NCBI RefSeq assembly: GCF_900116665.1
Contig: NZ_FPBK01000012.1
Coordinates: 88,412-152,411, forward strand
Direction: 5' to 3'
Source: Pustulibacterium marinum
GTDB lineage: Bacteria > Bacteroidota > Bacteroidia > Flavobacteriales > Flavobacteriaceae
DNA: 64,000 bases
Shown here piece by piece: positions 23,570 through 33,096 of the stretch. A program made the position numbers and the translations under genes. Position 1 is the stretch's first letter, and the number at the start of each line of letters is the position of its first letter. Under the pieces are notes generated by a model. It saw nothing but the letters and a program-made list of their open reading frames with translations, had not been told where the DNA came from and did not search any database.

Positions 23570-25822
23570 ATGAAAAAAACAAATGGTTTAACGCTAGTAT
23601 TAGGGGGGCTCTTTGCTATGAGTTTCTCTAACGTATTCGCTCAGGATCAAAACATTTCAAAACAAGATTCTATAGCGATTGAAAAACAAACAAGTAAAAC
23701 AGATAACGACCCTGAAAAGGGCGGAGACAGAAACGTAATGCTAAACGCCGCAAACAATTCCGGCCCCAGAGATGTTAACATCGGTCTTCCTGCAAGTGTG
23801 GGTGGTATTACTATTCTCGAAAACGATTTACCTTTGGTCTATTTCTTTTGGCCAGAGTTACCAAACAAGTCTTGGCGCCAAAGCGTGTCACTTAAAAACA
23901 CAGGGCTTTTAAAAATGGAGGATCTTGCATTATCTATGGGTGACCTTGGATTTGCGGTGAATTCATATACGCAGAATGGAACTAAAGATTTTCATGTAAA
24001 AGGAAATTTATCAGGAAGTCATTTTGGTTGGTTTCAGGGAGATGTAAATGTATCCGGACCTATTTCTAAAAATGGATGGACCTATTCTGCAGGTGCTTTT
24101 GTAAACTTTGATCCTTCAACATACGATCTTGGTTTTAATAAATATGTAGATCAAACTAAAATCTTTAGAGCAGGTGTCACCAAGTATTTTAAAGATGATA
24201 AGGGTGAGTTCAATATATTTTATAAATATGCTGATTCTTATATCAATACCAATTATGCGGTTTTTGAATACGGACCAAATGGAGAAGCTTCAGAAGTAGA
24301 TGGTTTTGATATTGGTAATTCTTCCTACATCGTAAGAGATGGAAAACTTCGTTTTAAAGACGCTATAACTGGTGATTATTACTGGGGTTCTTTAGATGGT
24401 GCTGCAAATACAAATACATCGCACACTGTAGATGTTTTTGGTAACTATAAATTGGATAACGGATGGAATTTTAAATATTCTACCCGCATGCATCTAGCCA
24501 AAGCTTCTTTAATGTATAGCATACCGTTGAGTATTTTTACCGCAGAGGCTTCCGATGGTTATACCATTGCTTCTACAGGAGAAACTTATACTGGAAATGT
24601 AGGAACACAATTGGCTATGAATTCTCCAGAAATTCCTACCACGCACATTATGGGACGTTTTTCGTTGAACAAAAAAATTAAGAATCACGATCTTACTTTC
24701 GGAATTTTAGAGCAGTATTATCATGTAGATAAATACCATTCAAACCGATCTTTATTCTTTCAAACGGTAGAAGATCAACCACAACGTTTAATTGGACCTG
24801 GAACAGATGAAAGCGGGTTTTACGCATACAATACCAGTGCAGAATATTTTAACGGAGCGGAAAACAAACTAGCTGTATACGGTAACGATAGTTGGCAAGT
24901 TTCAGATAAATTCAAACTGAAATATGGTTTAATGCTAAGACACCAATTGTTAGATGGAGATTATTCGCCAACAACAAGAACAACAGATTGGGATCTTACT
25001 CAAGCAACTACCGAAGATATCAATAAGAGCTTTTTCCACGTAGCAGGAAGTTTAAATGCAAGCTATAATATTACTAAGAACTTCGGTGCATTGGCAAACT
25101 TTTTATATACCGAAGAAAATGGACGTTTAGAAAGTTTCTCGACAGCAGTATATCCAAGTATTGTAAAAAGTAGAAGTCCGTTAGCAGGTGCCGGAATTTT
25201 CTGGAATACAGATTATTTTAGTCTAGTTTCTCAGGCTACGTACCTTACTAAAAATAACTATTTAACCCGTTACAACCTGGTTAATCCTGAAGACGATACA
25301 GAAACGCAACAAGCAACTATTTTCTATAAAATTCAAACATTGGGTTGGACAACGGATATGATGATTACACCTTTCAAAGGATTCAATCTTCATTATTTAA
25401 TTACGTTCCAAGATCCTGTTTACAAAGATTTTACTTTCTCAGCTTTTGGTAACGATTATGATTACAGCGATAATACGGTATTAGAAATCTCCAATGTATT
25501 AATGGAAATAGATCCGAGTTATTCTGTAGATAAATGGAGATTTTGGGCAAGTTTCAGATACTTCAGTAAGCAATATGCCAACATTACCAATGCCTTGTAT
25601 TTTGCGCCGCGTTGGGAAAACTTTGGAGGTATTAACTATCAGTATAACGATCATATAGGTTTTGGAGCAACAGTAGTGAACTTCTTAAACCAAACCGGAG
25701 CTAAAGGAACCATCAACGGAGCAGAATTGATTGATGATGCAAGTCAGTATTACGGTCAATTATTATCTGGTTCATACATCAGACCATTCACAGTACAATT
25801 ATCGGTCAACTTTAATTTCTAA
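23570..25822 (+). CDS. Atypical TonB-dependent receptor-like barrel
   Basis: 750 residues. The signal peptide (GLTLVLGGLFAMSFSNVFAQ) is followed by a long polar linker. A degenerate plug-like segment (RDVNIGLPASVGGITILEND, SWRQSVSLKNTGLLKMEDLA) leads to about 550 residues of alternating beta-strands typical of TonB-receptor barrels, ending with the terminal aromatic in VQLSVNFNF. There is no carboxypeptidase-like or STN domain, and I see no clear TonB box, so energisation is uncertain. The stop overlaps the next start by one base. Tight coupling to a nucleoside-hydrolase-like gene and two GH3 genes suggests uptake of a product of these enzymes. Confidence 0.75.
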   Translation: MKKTNGLTLVLGGLFAMSFSNVFAQDQNISKQDSIAIEKQTSKTDNDPEKGGDRNVMLNAANNSGPRDVNIGLPASVGGITILENDLPLVYFFWPELPNKSWRQSVSLKNTGLLKMEDLALSMGDLGFAVNSYTQNGTKDFHVKGNLSGSHFGWFQGDVNVSGPISKNGWTYSAGAFVNFDPSTYDLGFNKYVDQTKIFRAGVTKYFKDDKGEFNIFYKYADSYINTNYAVFEYGPNGEASEVDGFDIGNSSYIVRDGKLRFKDAITGDYYWGSLDGAANTNTSHTVDVFGNYKLDNGWNFKYSTRMHLAKASLMYSIPLSIFTAEASDGYTIASTGETYTGNVGTQLAMNSPEIPTTHIMGRFSLNKKIKNHDLTFGILEQYYHVDKYHSNRSLFFQTVEDQPQRLIGPGTDESGFYAYNTSAEYFNGAENKLAVYGNDSWQVSDKFKLKYGLMLRHQLLDGDYSPTTRTTDWDLTQATTEDINKSFFHVAGSLNASYNITKNFGALANFLYTEENGRLESFSTAVYPSIVKSRSPLAGAGIFWNTDYFSLVSQATYLTKNNYLTRYNLVNPEDDTETQQATIFYKIQTLGWTTDMMITPFKGFNLHYLITFQDPVYKDFTFSAFGNDYDYSDNTVLEISNVLMEIDPSYSVDKWRFWASFRYFSKQYANITNALYFAPRWENFGGINYQYNDHIGFGATVVNFLNQTGAKGTINGAELIDDASQYYGQLLSGSYIRPFTVQLSVNFNF

Positions 25823-26847
25823 TGATGCAAAGACAAACAAACAAATATATCTTAATCATCCTTTTGGCAATTCCGTTTTTTGGAATTGCTCAAAAGGATT
25901 TTTCACAAAAAGTAACTCCTAGAATGCGCGTAATTCTAGATAATGACTATGCTGGCGATCCAGACGGATTGTTCCAATTGGTTCAGCATGTATTATCACC
26001 ATCTGTTGATATTCGTGGTATTATTGGTTCACATTTAAAGCCGGGTGATGGTTTTGATCCTTCTAACGAAACCGCTACACATGCCGTTCAAAATGTAAAT
26101 GAAGTATTGTCATTACTAAAGTTAGACGGAAAATTTGATGTCTATCAAGGAAGTAATCAAGGCTTGAAAGATACCGAAACACCCAATGAGTCAGCTGCTG
26201 CCAAGTTTATTGTAAAAGAAGCGATGCGTACCGATGTAGATTCGCCTTTGTATGTAGTTTGTGGTGGTGGATTATCAGAAATAGCGAATGCTTATCTACT
26301 AGAACCAAAAATAGCAGAGAAGATCACGCTGATTTGGATTGGTGGTCCGGAATACACAGATATTGCCCCACCTCCTCCAGGATATACTTCTTTGGAATAC
26401 AATACAGCGATTGATATCAAAGCAACTCAAGTAATTTTCAATCAGTCCAATATTTCACTTTGGCAAGTACCAAGAAATGCATACAGAGAAACATTGGTTT
26501 CCTATGCAGAATTGCTGACCAAAGTAAAACCACAAGGAAAAATAGGTAAATACCTTACGGAAAAAATTGAAAACGTAATGGAATTGACCAATAAATATAA
26601 AATATACACAGGAGAAACCTACATCATGGGCGATAATCCATTGGTGTTGTTAACGGCTTTACAATCAAGTTTTGAGGCCGATCCTTCTTCTAGTTTCTAC
26701 ACGCTTAAACAAGCTCCGAAAATCAATGATGCAGGATTGTATGAGGTGAACCATTCGGGAAGAAACATTCGTGTATACCATCATTTGGATAACCGATTGC
26801 TGTTTGAAGATTTCTATGCAAAGCTTCAGATAGCCAATCAAAATTAA
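25822..26847 (+). CDS. Secreted nucleoside-hydrolase-like protein
   Basis: 341 residues. The signal peptide (YILIILLAIPFFGIAQ) is followed by an inosine-uridine hydrolase-type fold. The N-terminal strand RVILDNDYAGDPDGLFQLVQ supplies the acidic calcium cluster (Asp40, Asp42, Asp46, Asp48), though spaced differently from the canonical DxDxGxDD. DSPLYVVCGGGLSEIANAYL and KITLIWIGGPEY match the second and third family strands. Family members cleave N-glycosidic bonds of ribonucleosides; related bacterial proteins with DPD motifs have unknown substrates. It starts one base before the end of the TonB receptor stop and 6 bp before the GH3 gene. Export and a glycan locus argue for an unusual substrate. 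Confidence 0.75.
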   Translation: MMQRQTNKYILIILLAIPFFGIAQKDFSQKVTPRMRVILDNDYAGDPDGLFQLVQHVLSPSVDIRGIIGSHLKPGDGFDPSNETATHAVQNVNEVLSLLKLDGKFDVYQGSNQGLKDTETPNESAAAKFIVKEAMRTDVDSPLYVVCGGGLSEIANAYLLEPKIAEKITLIWIGGPEYTDIAPPPPGYTSLEYNTAIDIKATQVIFNQSNISLWQVPRNAYRETLVSYAELLTKVKPQGKIGKYLTEKIENVMELTNKYKIYTGETYIMGDNPLVLLTALQSSFEADPSSSFYTLKQAPKINDAGLYEVNHSGRNIRVYHHLDNRLLFEDFYAKLQIANQN

Positions 26848-26853
26848 TATACG

Positions 26854-29166
26854 ATGAAAACAAAATTGTTGTTGCAAATATGTTTGGCATTGGGGACAGG
26901 AGTAGGTTTCGCCCAGGACGCAAGCATACAAACGGTAAAAAGCAAATCAGGAACTGTATTAGGATATAGTACTAATTCCGGAGTTCAAATTTTAAAAGTG
27001 AAAGGAGAAAGCTTTAAAGATTTGAATAAAAACGGTGTATTAGATCCTTATGAAGACTGGCGACTATCAGCAGAAAAACGAGCGAAAGATTTGGCCAAGC
27101 GTATGTCGGTTGAGCAAATTGCGGGTTTAATGTTGTACAGTCAACACCAGGCCATTCCGGCACATCCGGTGGGTTTTGGAGCAGGAACTTATAAGGGTAA
27201 GCCATTTGCAGAAAGTGGTTTAAAAGCATCTGCAATTTCAGATCAGCAAAAGAAATTTTTAAAAGACGATAACCTGCGCCATGTGTTGTTAACTTCGGTA
27301 GAATCTCCAGAGATTGCTGCGGAGTGGAATAACAATGTACAGGCGTATGTAGAAAGCTTAGGATTGGGAATTCCGGCCAATAATAGTTCCGATCCAAGAA
27401 ATACAGCCATGGTTACTTCAGAATTCAATGCCGGAGCAGGAGGAGCCATTTCTTTATGGCCTGATGGATTGGCAATGGGAGCAACTTTTGATCCTGAATT
27501 GGTAAAACAATTTGGAGAGGTTGCTTCTCAGGAATACAGAGCTTTGGGGATTAGTACAGCTTTATCGCCTCAGGTAGATTTGGGAACAGAGCCTCGTTGG
27601 TTTCGTATCGCCAATGTTTTTAGCGAGTCTCCTGAATTGGTGACGGATATGGGAAAAGCTTATATTGAAGGTTTTCAAACATCTGATAAAGCAACCGAAA
27701 TCAAAAAAGGTTGGGGATATCATAGTGTAAATGCTATGGTGAAGCACTGGCCAGGAGGCGGACCGGAAGAAGGTGGTCGTGACGGACACTGGGCTATGGG
27801 GAAATTTGCCGTATATCCGGGAGATAATTTTTCAGATCATACCAAACCATTTTTAGAAGGTGCCTTTAAATTGGATGGCGGAACCAAAGAAGCCGCTGCT
27901 GTAATGCCTTATTACACCATTAGTTTTGATCGTGATGATGTCTATAATGAAAACGTAGGGAACGGTTTCAGTAAATACATGATTACAGAATTGTTGCGTG
28001 ATAAATATGGGTACGATGGCGTTGTGTGCACCGATTGGTTAATTACTGCTGATGAAGGTGCTACACCGGGAACATTTGCCGGGAAACCTTGGGGAACAGA
28101 GGCTATGACCGTTGCCGAACGTCATTACAAAGTGTTGATGGCAGGTGTAGATCAGTTTGGTGGGAATAATGATAAAGGTCCGGTTTTGGAAGCCTATCAA
28201 ATGGGGGTGAAAGAATTTGGCGAAGATTATATGCGCAAACGATTTGAGCGTTCTGCAGTACGTTTATTGAAGAATATTTTCCGTACGGGCTTATTCGAAA
28301 ATCCATATTTGAATGTATCAGCAACTAAAAGCATTGTTGGGAAACCAGAATTTATGCAGGCCGGCTACGAAGCACAATTAAAATCAATTGTTTTATTGAA
28401 GAATAAAGCAGCAACGCTTCCTGTTCAAGAAAAGAAAACAGTTTACGTTCCAAAAATTTACACCCCGGTTGCTACCAATTGGTGGGGTATTGCCACGCCG
28501 GCAAGCTACAAATATCCGGTAGATATGGAATTGGTAAAAAAATATTATAACGTAACGGAAGATCCTCAAAAAGCAGATTTTGCAATCGTTTTTGTAAAAA
28601 GTCCGCAGAGTAAAGAAGGCGGTTATAGTGAGGTTGACAGAAAGGAAGGCGGAAATGGTTATGTACCTATTTCTCTTCAGTATGAAACCTATACGGCAAC
28701 TTCGGCAAGAGCTAAAAGTATTGCAGCAGGAGATCCGGTTATAGATCCTGAAATTACAGACAGAAGTTTCAAAGGAAAAACTTCCACAGCTTCTAATATT
28801 ATGGATCTTAGAACCATTCAGGATACCAAAATGATGATGGGCGATAAACCTGTAATTGTTTCGGTAACGGCAGACAAGCCCATGATCTTTTCAGAGTTTG
28901 AAAATCAAGTGGAAGGTATTGTATTGAATTTTGGAGTTTCTACACAAGCCGTGCTAGATATCATTTCAGGAAAAGCAGAACCATCTGGTTTGTTACCCTT
29001 ACAAATGCCGGCAAACATGGAAACGGTGGAAACACAAAAAGAAGATGTTCCGTTTGATATGATTCCGTATAAAGATTCAGAAGGGCATTCCTATGATTTT
29101 GGTTATGGTCTAGATTGGAACGGAGTGATTTCAGACGAAAGAACAAAAACATACACGAAGAAATAA
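26854..29166 (+). CDS. GH3 family glycoside hydrolase, secreted
   Basis: 770 residues. A signal peptide (LLLQICLALGTGVGFAQ) is followed by the line FKDLNKNGVLDPYEDWRLSA, seen in a subgroup of Bacteroidota GH3 enzymes with a calcium-like DxNxxGxxDxxE element. The N-terminal barrel includes YESLGLGIPAN-like, VNAMVKHWPGGGPEEGGRDG (the KH..GGG region) and the nucleophile Asp394 in YDGVVCTDWLI. The (alpha/beta)6 second domain holds YEAQLKSIVLLKNKAATLPV and the late GYGLDW end. Likely beta-glucosidase-type exo-activity; specificity is not readable. It is encoded between the nucleoside-hydrolase-like gene and a second GH3 gene. Confidence 0.9.
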   Translation: MKTKLLLQICLALGTGVGFAQDASIQTVKSKSGTVLGYSTNSGVQILKVKGESFKDLNKNGVLDPYEDWRLSAEKRAKDLAKRMSVEQIAGLMLYSQHQAIPAHPVGFGAGTYKGKPFAESGLKASAISDQQKKFLKDDNLRHVLLTSVESPEIAAEWNNNVQAYVESLGLGIPANNSSDPRNTAMVTSEFNAGAGGAISLWPDGLAMGATFDPELVKQFGEVASQEYRALGISTALSPQVDLGTEPRWFRIANVFSESPELVTDMGKAYIEGFQTSDKATEIKKGWGYHSVNAMVKHWPGGGPEEGGRDGHWAMGKFAVYPGDNFSDHTKPFLEGAFKLDGGTKEAAAVMPYYTISFDRDDVYNENVGNGFSKYMITELLRDKYGYDGVVCTDWLITADEGATPGTFAGKPWGTEAMTVAERHYKVLMAGVDQFGGNNDKGPVLEAYQMGVKEFGEDYMRKRFERSAVRLLKNIFRTGLFENPYLNVSATKSIVGKPEFMQAGYEAQLKSIVLLKNKAATLPVQEKKTVYVPKIYTPVATNWWGIATPASYKYPVDMELVKKYYNVTEDPQKADFAIVFVKSPQSKEGGYSEVDRKEGGNGYVPISLQYETYTATSARAKSIAAGDPVIDPEITDRSFKGKTSTASNIMDLRTIQDTKMMMGDKPVIVSVTADKPMIFSEFENQVEGIVLNFGVSTQAVLDIISGKAEPSGLLPLQMPANMETVETQKEDVPFDMIPYKDSEGHSYDFGYGLDWNGVISDERTKTYTKK

Positions 29167-29199
29167 TAAGAATTAAATAGTAACACAAACAAATCAATT

Positions 29200-31563
29200 A
29201 TGAGAAATAGCGTTTTGAAACTGGGCGTTGTAGCGTTGGCAGCTGTAGGAAGTGTACAGTTTGCTACTGCGCAAAAAGCACCTCAGTTTGGAAAAGCATC
29301 GATAGATGAGCTGATCGATGCCATGACTCCAGAAGAAAAAGCTGAATTGTTAATTGGTCCTGGGATGCCTGGTTATGCAGGGTTGGTACCTTTAGAAGGA
29401 GAGCCAGATGTACGTGTTTTAGGTGCAGCAGGTGGAACCGCACCTATAGAGCGTTTAGGAATTCCTGAGACTGTTTTTGCAGATGGTCCTGCAGGATTGC
29501 GTATTCAGCCAAAACGTAAAAATGATCCAAACACCTACTATGCAACGGCATTTCCTGTAGGTACTTCTTTGGCTTCCTCTTGGAATACAGATTTAATAGA
29601 ATCTGTTGGAGAAGCTATGGGAGAAGAAGTAAAAGAGTATGGAGTAGATGTATTGTTGGCTCCGGCTTTAAATATTCAAAGAAATCCATTGAACGGAAGA
29701 AACTTTGAATACTATTCTGAAGATCCTTTGGTAGCAGGTAAAATTGCTGCAGCGTATATCAAAGGAATTCAGTCGCACAAAGTGGGGACTTCTATGAAAC
29801 ACTTTGCAGCGAATAATCAAGAGAGTAACCGTTTGTCTGTAAATGCACATATTACAGAGCGTGCGATGCGTGAGATTTACTTAAAAGGTTTTGAGATTGC
29901 TGTAAAAGAAGCAAAACCTTGGACTGTAATGACTGCCTACAATAAAATTGATGGTATTTATGCATCTGCAAGTCATGATCTTTTAACCACAGTTTTGAGA
30001 GATGAATGGGGTTACAAAGGTTTGGTTATGACAGACTGGTTTGGTGGTTACCCAGGTTTTGGAGCTATTATGGACTCTACACAAGTGAGTGATGTTGTAG
30101 CACAAATAGAAGCTGGTAACGATTTAATGATGCCGGGTACAGCTGCTCAAAAAAGCAAGTTGATCCAAGCTATCAAAAACGGTACTATAGATGAAGCAGC
30201 AGTTCGAAACAGTCTTCGTAGAGTTTTAGAATATGTTGCAGCATCTCCAACAGTAAAAGATGGAAAATATAGTAACAAGCCAGATTTAAAAGCACATGCC
30301 GAAGTGACACGTAGCGTTGCAACCGAAGGAATGGTATTGTTGAAAAATGAAGGAGACGTATTGCCATTTACCAAGAAAAGCGGAACCATTGCTGTGTTTG
30401 GAGATACATCGTATAGTTTTATTGCTGGTGGAACTGGTAGTGGCGATGTAAACGAAGCTTATACCATTTCTTTAATTGAAGGATTGAACAATGCAGGATA
30501 TAAAATAGACAAAGATTTACAGGCTGCTTATGTTCCTTTTGTAGAAAAAGTAACTGCAGAAGAAATGGCACGTAGAGAGAAAAATGGCGGATTGTTATCA
30601 GACGTGCAACGTATTCCAGAAATGCCATTGGCAAAAGACATGGTGGCTAAAAAAGCAAAAGCTTCAGAGGTTGCGGTAATTACCATTGGTAGAAACGCTG
30701 GTGAGCAACACGATAGAAAAATTGCTAACGATTTCTATTTAGGTCAGGATGAAGTGAAAATGATCAATACCGTTGCAGATGCATTTCATGCAGAAGGTAA
30801 AAAAGTGATTGTGATTTTAAACATTGGTGGTGTTATTGAAACAGCAACTTGGAAAGATAAAGTAGATGCTATTCTTTTGGCTTGGCAACCAGGTCAAGAA
30901 GGTGGTAATTCTGTAGCAGATGTTTTCAGTGGAAAATCAAATCCAAGTGGAAAATTGACTATGACATTCCCTGTAGATTATTACAACCATGCATCCGCAG
31001 CTAATTTCCCTGGATTTCCAGCAAACGATCCTAAAGAGGTTTCTTATGAAGAAGGAATTTATGTAGGATACCGTTATTTCAACACTTTTGAAGTACAACC
31101 TTCGTATGAGTTTGGTTTTGGTGGTTCTTACACAACTTTTGAGTATTCAGACTTAAAACTAAGCACTACCAACTTTAAAGATGAAGTTGAGGTATCTGTA
31201 AAAGTAACCAATACAGGCGATGTTGCAGGTAAAGAAGTAGTACAAGTATATCTTTCGGCTCCTGCTAATATGGTAGACAAGCCATCAGAAGAGTTGAAAG
31301 CTTTTGGTAAAACCAAAAAATTAAAACCAGGAAAAAGCGAAACGTTGACATTTACGTTAACTGCAAAAGACCTAGCTTCTTTTGTAGATGCACAAAGCGC
31401 TTGGATTGCTGAAAAAGGAACGTATACTGTAAAAGTAGGAGCTTCTTCAACAGACATTAAATTAACAAACGATATGAACGTATCTAAAGATATCACTGCA
31501 GAGAAAGTTCACAATGCATTTGATACCGATGTAGATATGAAGAACGTATTAATGAACAACTAA
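29200..31563 (+). CDS. GH3 beta-glucosidase (BglX-like), periplasmic
   Basis: 787 residues. The signal peptide (GVVALAAVGSVQFATAQ) is followed by the classic three-domain GH3 layout. The first is a TIM barrel with RLGIPETVFADGPAGLRI, SMKHFAANNQESNR and the nucleophile Asp279 in YKGLVMTDWFGG. The second is an alpha/beta sandwich starting at SVATEGMVLLKNEGDVLPF. The third is a C-terminal FN3-like domain (VSVKVTNTGDVAGKEVVQVY, LKAFGKTKKLKPGKSETL). It acts on beta-linked glucose or xylose oligosaccharides in this family. The DGPAGLRI motif binds the -1 sugar. It is the last gene of the second enzyme operon, closed by a terminator 38 bp downstream. Confidence 0.92.
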   Translation: MRNSVLKLGVVALAAVGSVQFATAQKAPQFGKASIDELIDAMTPEEKAELLIGPGMPGYAGLVPLEGEPDVRVLGAAGGTAPIERLGIPETVFADGPAGLRIQPKRKNDPNTYYATAFPVGTSLASSWNTDLIESVGEAMGEEVKEYGVDVLLAPALNIQRNPLNGRNFEYYSEDPLVAGKIAAAYIKGIQSHKVGTSMKHFAANNQESNRLSVNAHITERAMREIYLKGFEIAVKEAKPWTVMTAYNKIDGIYASASHDLLTTVLRDEWGYKGLVMTDWFGGYPGFGAIMDSTQVSDVVAQIEAGNDLMMPGTAAQKSKLIQAIKNGTIDEAAVRNSLRRVLEYVAASPTVKDGKYSNKPDLKAHAEVTRSVATEGMVLLKNEGDVLPFTKKSGTIAVFGDTSYSFIAGGTGSGDVNEAYTISLIEGLNNAGYKIDKDLQAAYVPFVEKVTAEEMARREKNGGLLSDVQRIPEMPLAKDMVAKKAKASEVAVITIGRNAGEQHDRKIANDFYLGQDEVKMINTVADAFHAEGKKVIVILNIGGVIETATWKDKVDAILLAWQPGQEGGNSVADVFSGKSNPSGKLTMTFPVDYYNHASAANFPGFPANDPKEVSYEEGIYVGYRYFNTFEVQPSYEFGFGGSYTTFEYSDLKLSTTNFKDEVEVSVKVTNTGDVAGKEVVQVYLSAPANMVDKPSEELKAFGKTKKLKPGKSETLTFTLTAKDLASFVDAQSAWIAEKGTYTVKVGASSTDIKLTNDMNVSKDITAEKVHNAFDTDVDMKNVLMNN

Positions 31564-31600
31564 TCAAAGCATCACATTGCTTTATTTGTTTGATTTTCAG

Positions 31601-31630
31601 AAAACCCCTGCCATGTGCAGGGGTTTTTGT
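31601..31630 (+). terminator. Terminator closing the GH3 operon
   Basis: AAACCCCTGC pairs with GCAGGGGTTT across a short loop and is followed by TTTGTTTTT. The stem is strong and GC-rich. Confidence 0.9.
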
Positions 31631-31701
31631 TTTTAATGGGAAGCGTATATTGGTTTTAAGAAAGTTATTTATCTTTAAACGTTATTTTCTAAAACTGATC
31701 T

Positions 31702-32301
31702 ATGTGGCTATTTATTTCTGATGAGATTCCAGTGTCTCTTTTGGTAGGAGTATTTATTCTTTTTATGTTTTTTGTACTTGTAATAAAATATAGATACATC
31801 TATTTTAGAATCCAAAATGCTTCTCCTGAGGCTTTGTATTTTGATGATGTACGGAAAGTTTATGATGCGTTACAAAAAGGGAAAGAACCCCAAGAAAAGT
31901 ATATACATACCTATGCAAATCAGCTAGGTAAAAGAGTTTTGTTATATGAATTGTTGTTGAAATATAACCGGTTAGAATTATTTCCTGAAGCGTTGCAAAA
32001 CCGCAAAGATTTTGCTGCGTCTTATGTAGCTTTGTGGCTAGAAGATCATATGGAGGTAGACGAAATTCCTCCTAGATTAGAGCATGCAACCACTAAGTAT
32101 TTAAAAGATGGTACGGTACTGGAAGTTTTTCAGTTTGAGATGTATGAACCCCATATATTAGCTTCCAAAGGGGTTTTGTATGCATATGCGGGATATCTTT
32201 CCGATAACCCCAAAGAATTAGGTTCGCCAGATTTTGAATATTCTAATTTGAGTACTGAAATGCTTGCTATTGAGCGTTTGGAAGAATTACAAAGGGTGTA
32301 G
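31702..32301 (+). CDS. Membrane-anchored hypothetical protein
   Basis: 199 residues. One N-terminal transmembrane helix (VSLLVGVFILFMFFVLVIKY, about 11-30) is followed by a soluble helical region with KVYDALQKGKEPQEKYIHTY and YELLLKYNRLELFPEALQNR. The C-terminal part has LEVFQFEMYEPHILASKGVL. No family is recognised and no catalytic motif is visible. It is a monocistronic gene on the plus strand between the polysaccharide locus terminator and a REP-like repeat. Probably real because of its length, start and composition. Confidence 0.65.
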   Translation: MWLFISDEIPVSLLVGVFILFMFFVLVIKYRYIYFRIQNASPEALYFDDVRKVYDALQKGKEPQEKYIHTYANQLGKRVLLYELLLKYNRLELFPEALQNRKDFAASYVALWLEDHMEVDEIPPRLEHATTKYLKDGTVLEVFQFEMYEPHILASKGVLYAYAGYLSDNPKELGSPDFEYSNLSTEMLAIERLEELQRV

Positions 32302-32318
32302 TTTTAATTATAGTTGTG

Positions 32319-32382
32319 AGGCTTCGATTACTGCGTAAGGTATCTTCGATATAAAATATATTTTACTCTCCATAATGCTCAG
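32319..32382. repeat. REP-like element, long form
   Basis: Reads GGCTTCGATTACTGCGTAAG, GTATCTTCGAT, ATATATTTTACTCTCCATAA, TGCTCAGG. Further long copies are at 37756-37830, 37872-37943 and 43523-43590; a short copy lacking the middle is at 41013-41040. Confidence 0.8.
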
Positions 32383-32517
32383 GGGAAGTGAGGAGTTAGA
32401 AAGATTTATGCTGAATTTTCAATTTATAACTTCGTGCTTACACCTGTTTCAAACCTTAGTTTATAAATTCAACAAATTCTTGTAGTTTTATAGTCCAGAA
32501 CTAAATAGCTATTTGAA

Positions 32518-33087
32518 ATGAAATACAAAATGAACCACATGCTAGCTTTAGACTTGTTCATGCTAGAAAATGAAGATGCAGCAGTGGCTTTGGAAACTAC
32601 TACAGAAGAAGCATATTATCATATGCCTTTACTTAGTTGGGATATGCACTATTTTAATTATCATGAATTATTAGCAAAAAGACGTCAAGAGGCTGCCATT
32701 TGTGCTTTTAAAGAATTGCAAAAAACATATGAATGGACCAATGATTGGGAATCTATATTTAAAGAACAATCATTTGATGCATTGGTAGTTACCAATACAG
32801 ACGAAAAAATTGTTTGGGTAAGTAATGGTTTTGTAGATATGACGGGTTATGGTAAAACCGAAGTATTACAACAATCACCAAAAATGTTACAAGGGGTGGC
32901 AACCACAGCAGAGAGTAAACAAATAATTCGAAAAAACATTACACAAAAAACTCCTTTTTCTACTGTGGTGCTTAACTATAAAAAAGACAATACCCCTTAT
33001 TATTGTGAATTAAAGATATATCCTTTAATGGTTGAAAATGTAACTCATTTTCTAGCTTTGGAATCAGCTGTTTCTGGTCCTTTTTAG
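32518..33087 (+). CDS. LOV-like PAS domain protein without the photoactive cysteine
   Basis: 189 residues. A helical N-terminus (about 1-75) precedes a single PAS domain of the LOV type (about 80-182): FDALVVTNTDEKIVWVSNGF, VDMTGYGKTEVLQQSPKMLQ, then a TVVLNYKKDNTPYYCELKIY strand. In photoactive LOV domains the corresponding motif is GRNCRFLQG. Here it reads QQSPKMLQG, so the flavin-adduct cysteine is missing and a blue-light photocycle is unlikely. There is no output domain. It may be a cofactor-binding or protein-interaction sensor. Its stop is 9 bp from the convergent stop of the methyltransferase-like gene. Confidence 0.8.
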   Translation: MKYKMNHMLALDLFMLENEDAAVALETTTEEAYYHMPLLSWDMHYFNYHELLAKRRQEAAICAFKELQKTYEWTNDWESIFKEQSFDALVVTNTDEKIVWVSNGFVDMTGYGKTEVLQQSPKMLQGVATTAESKQIIRKNITQKTPFSTVVLNYKKDNTPYYCELKIYPLMVENVTHFLALESAVSGPF

Positions 33088-33096
33088 GAATATGTA

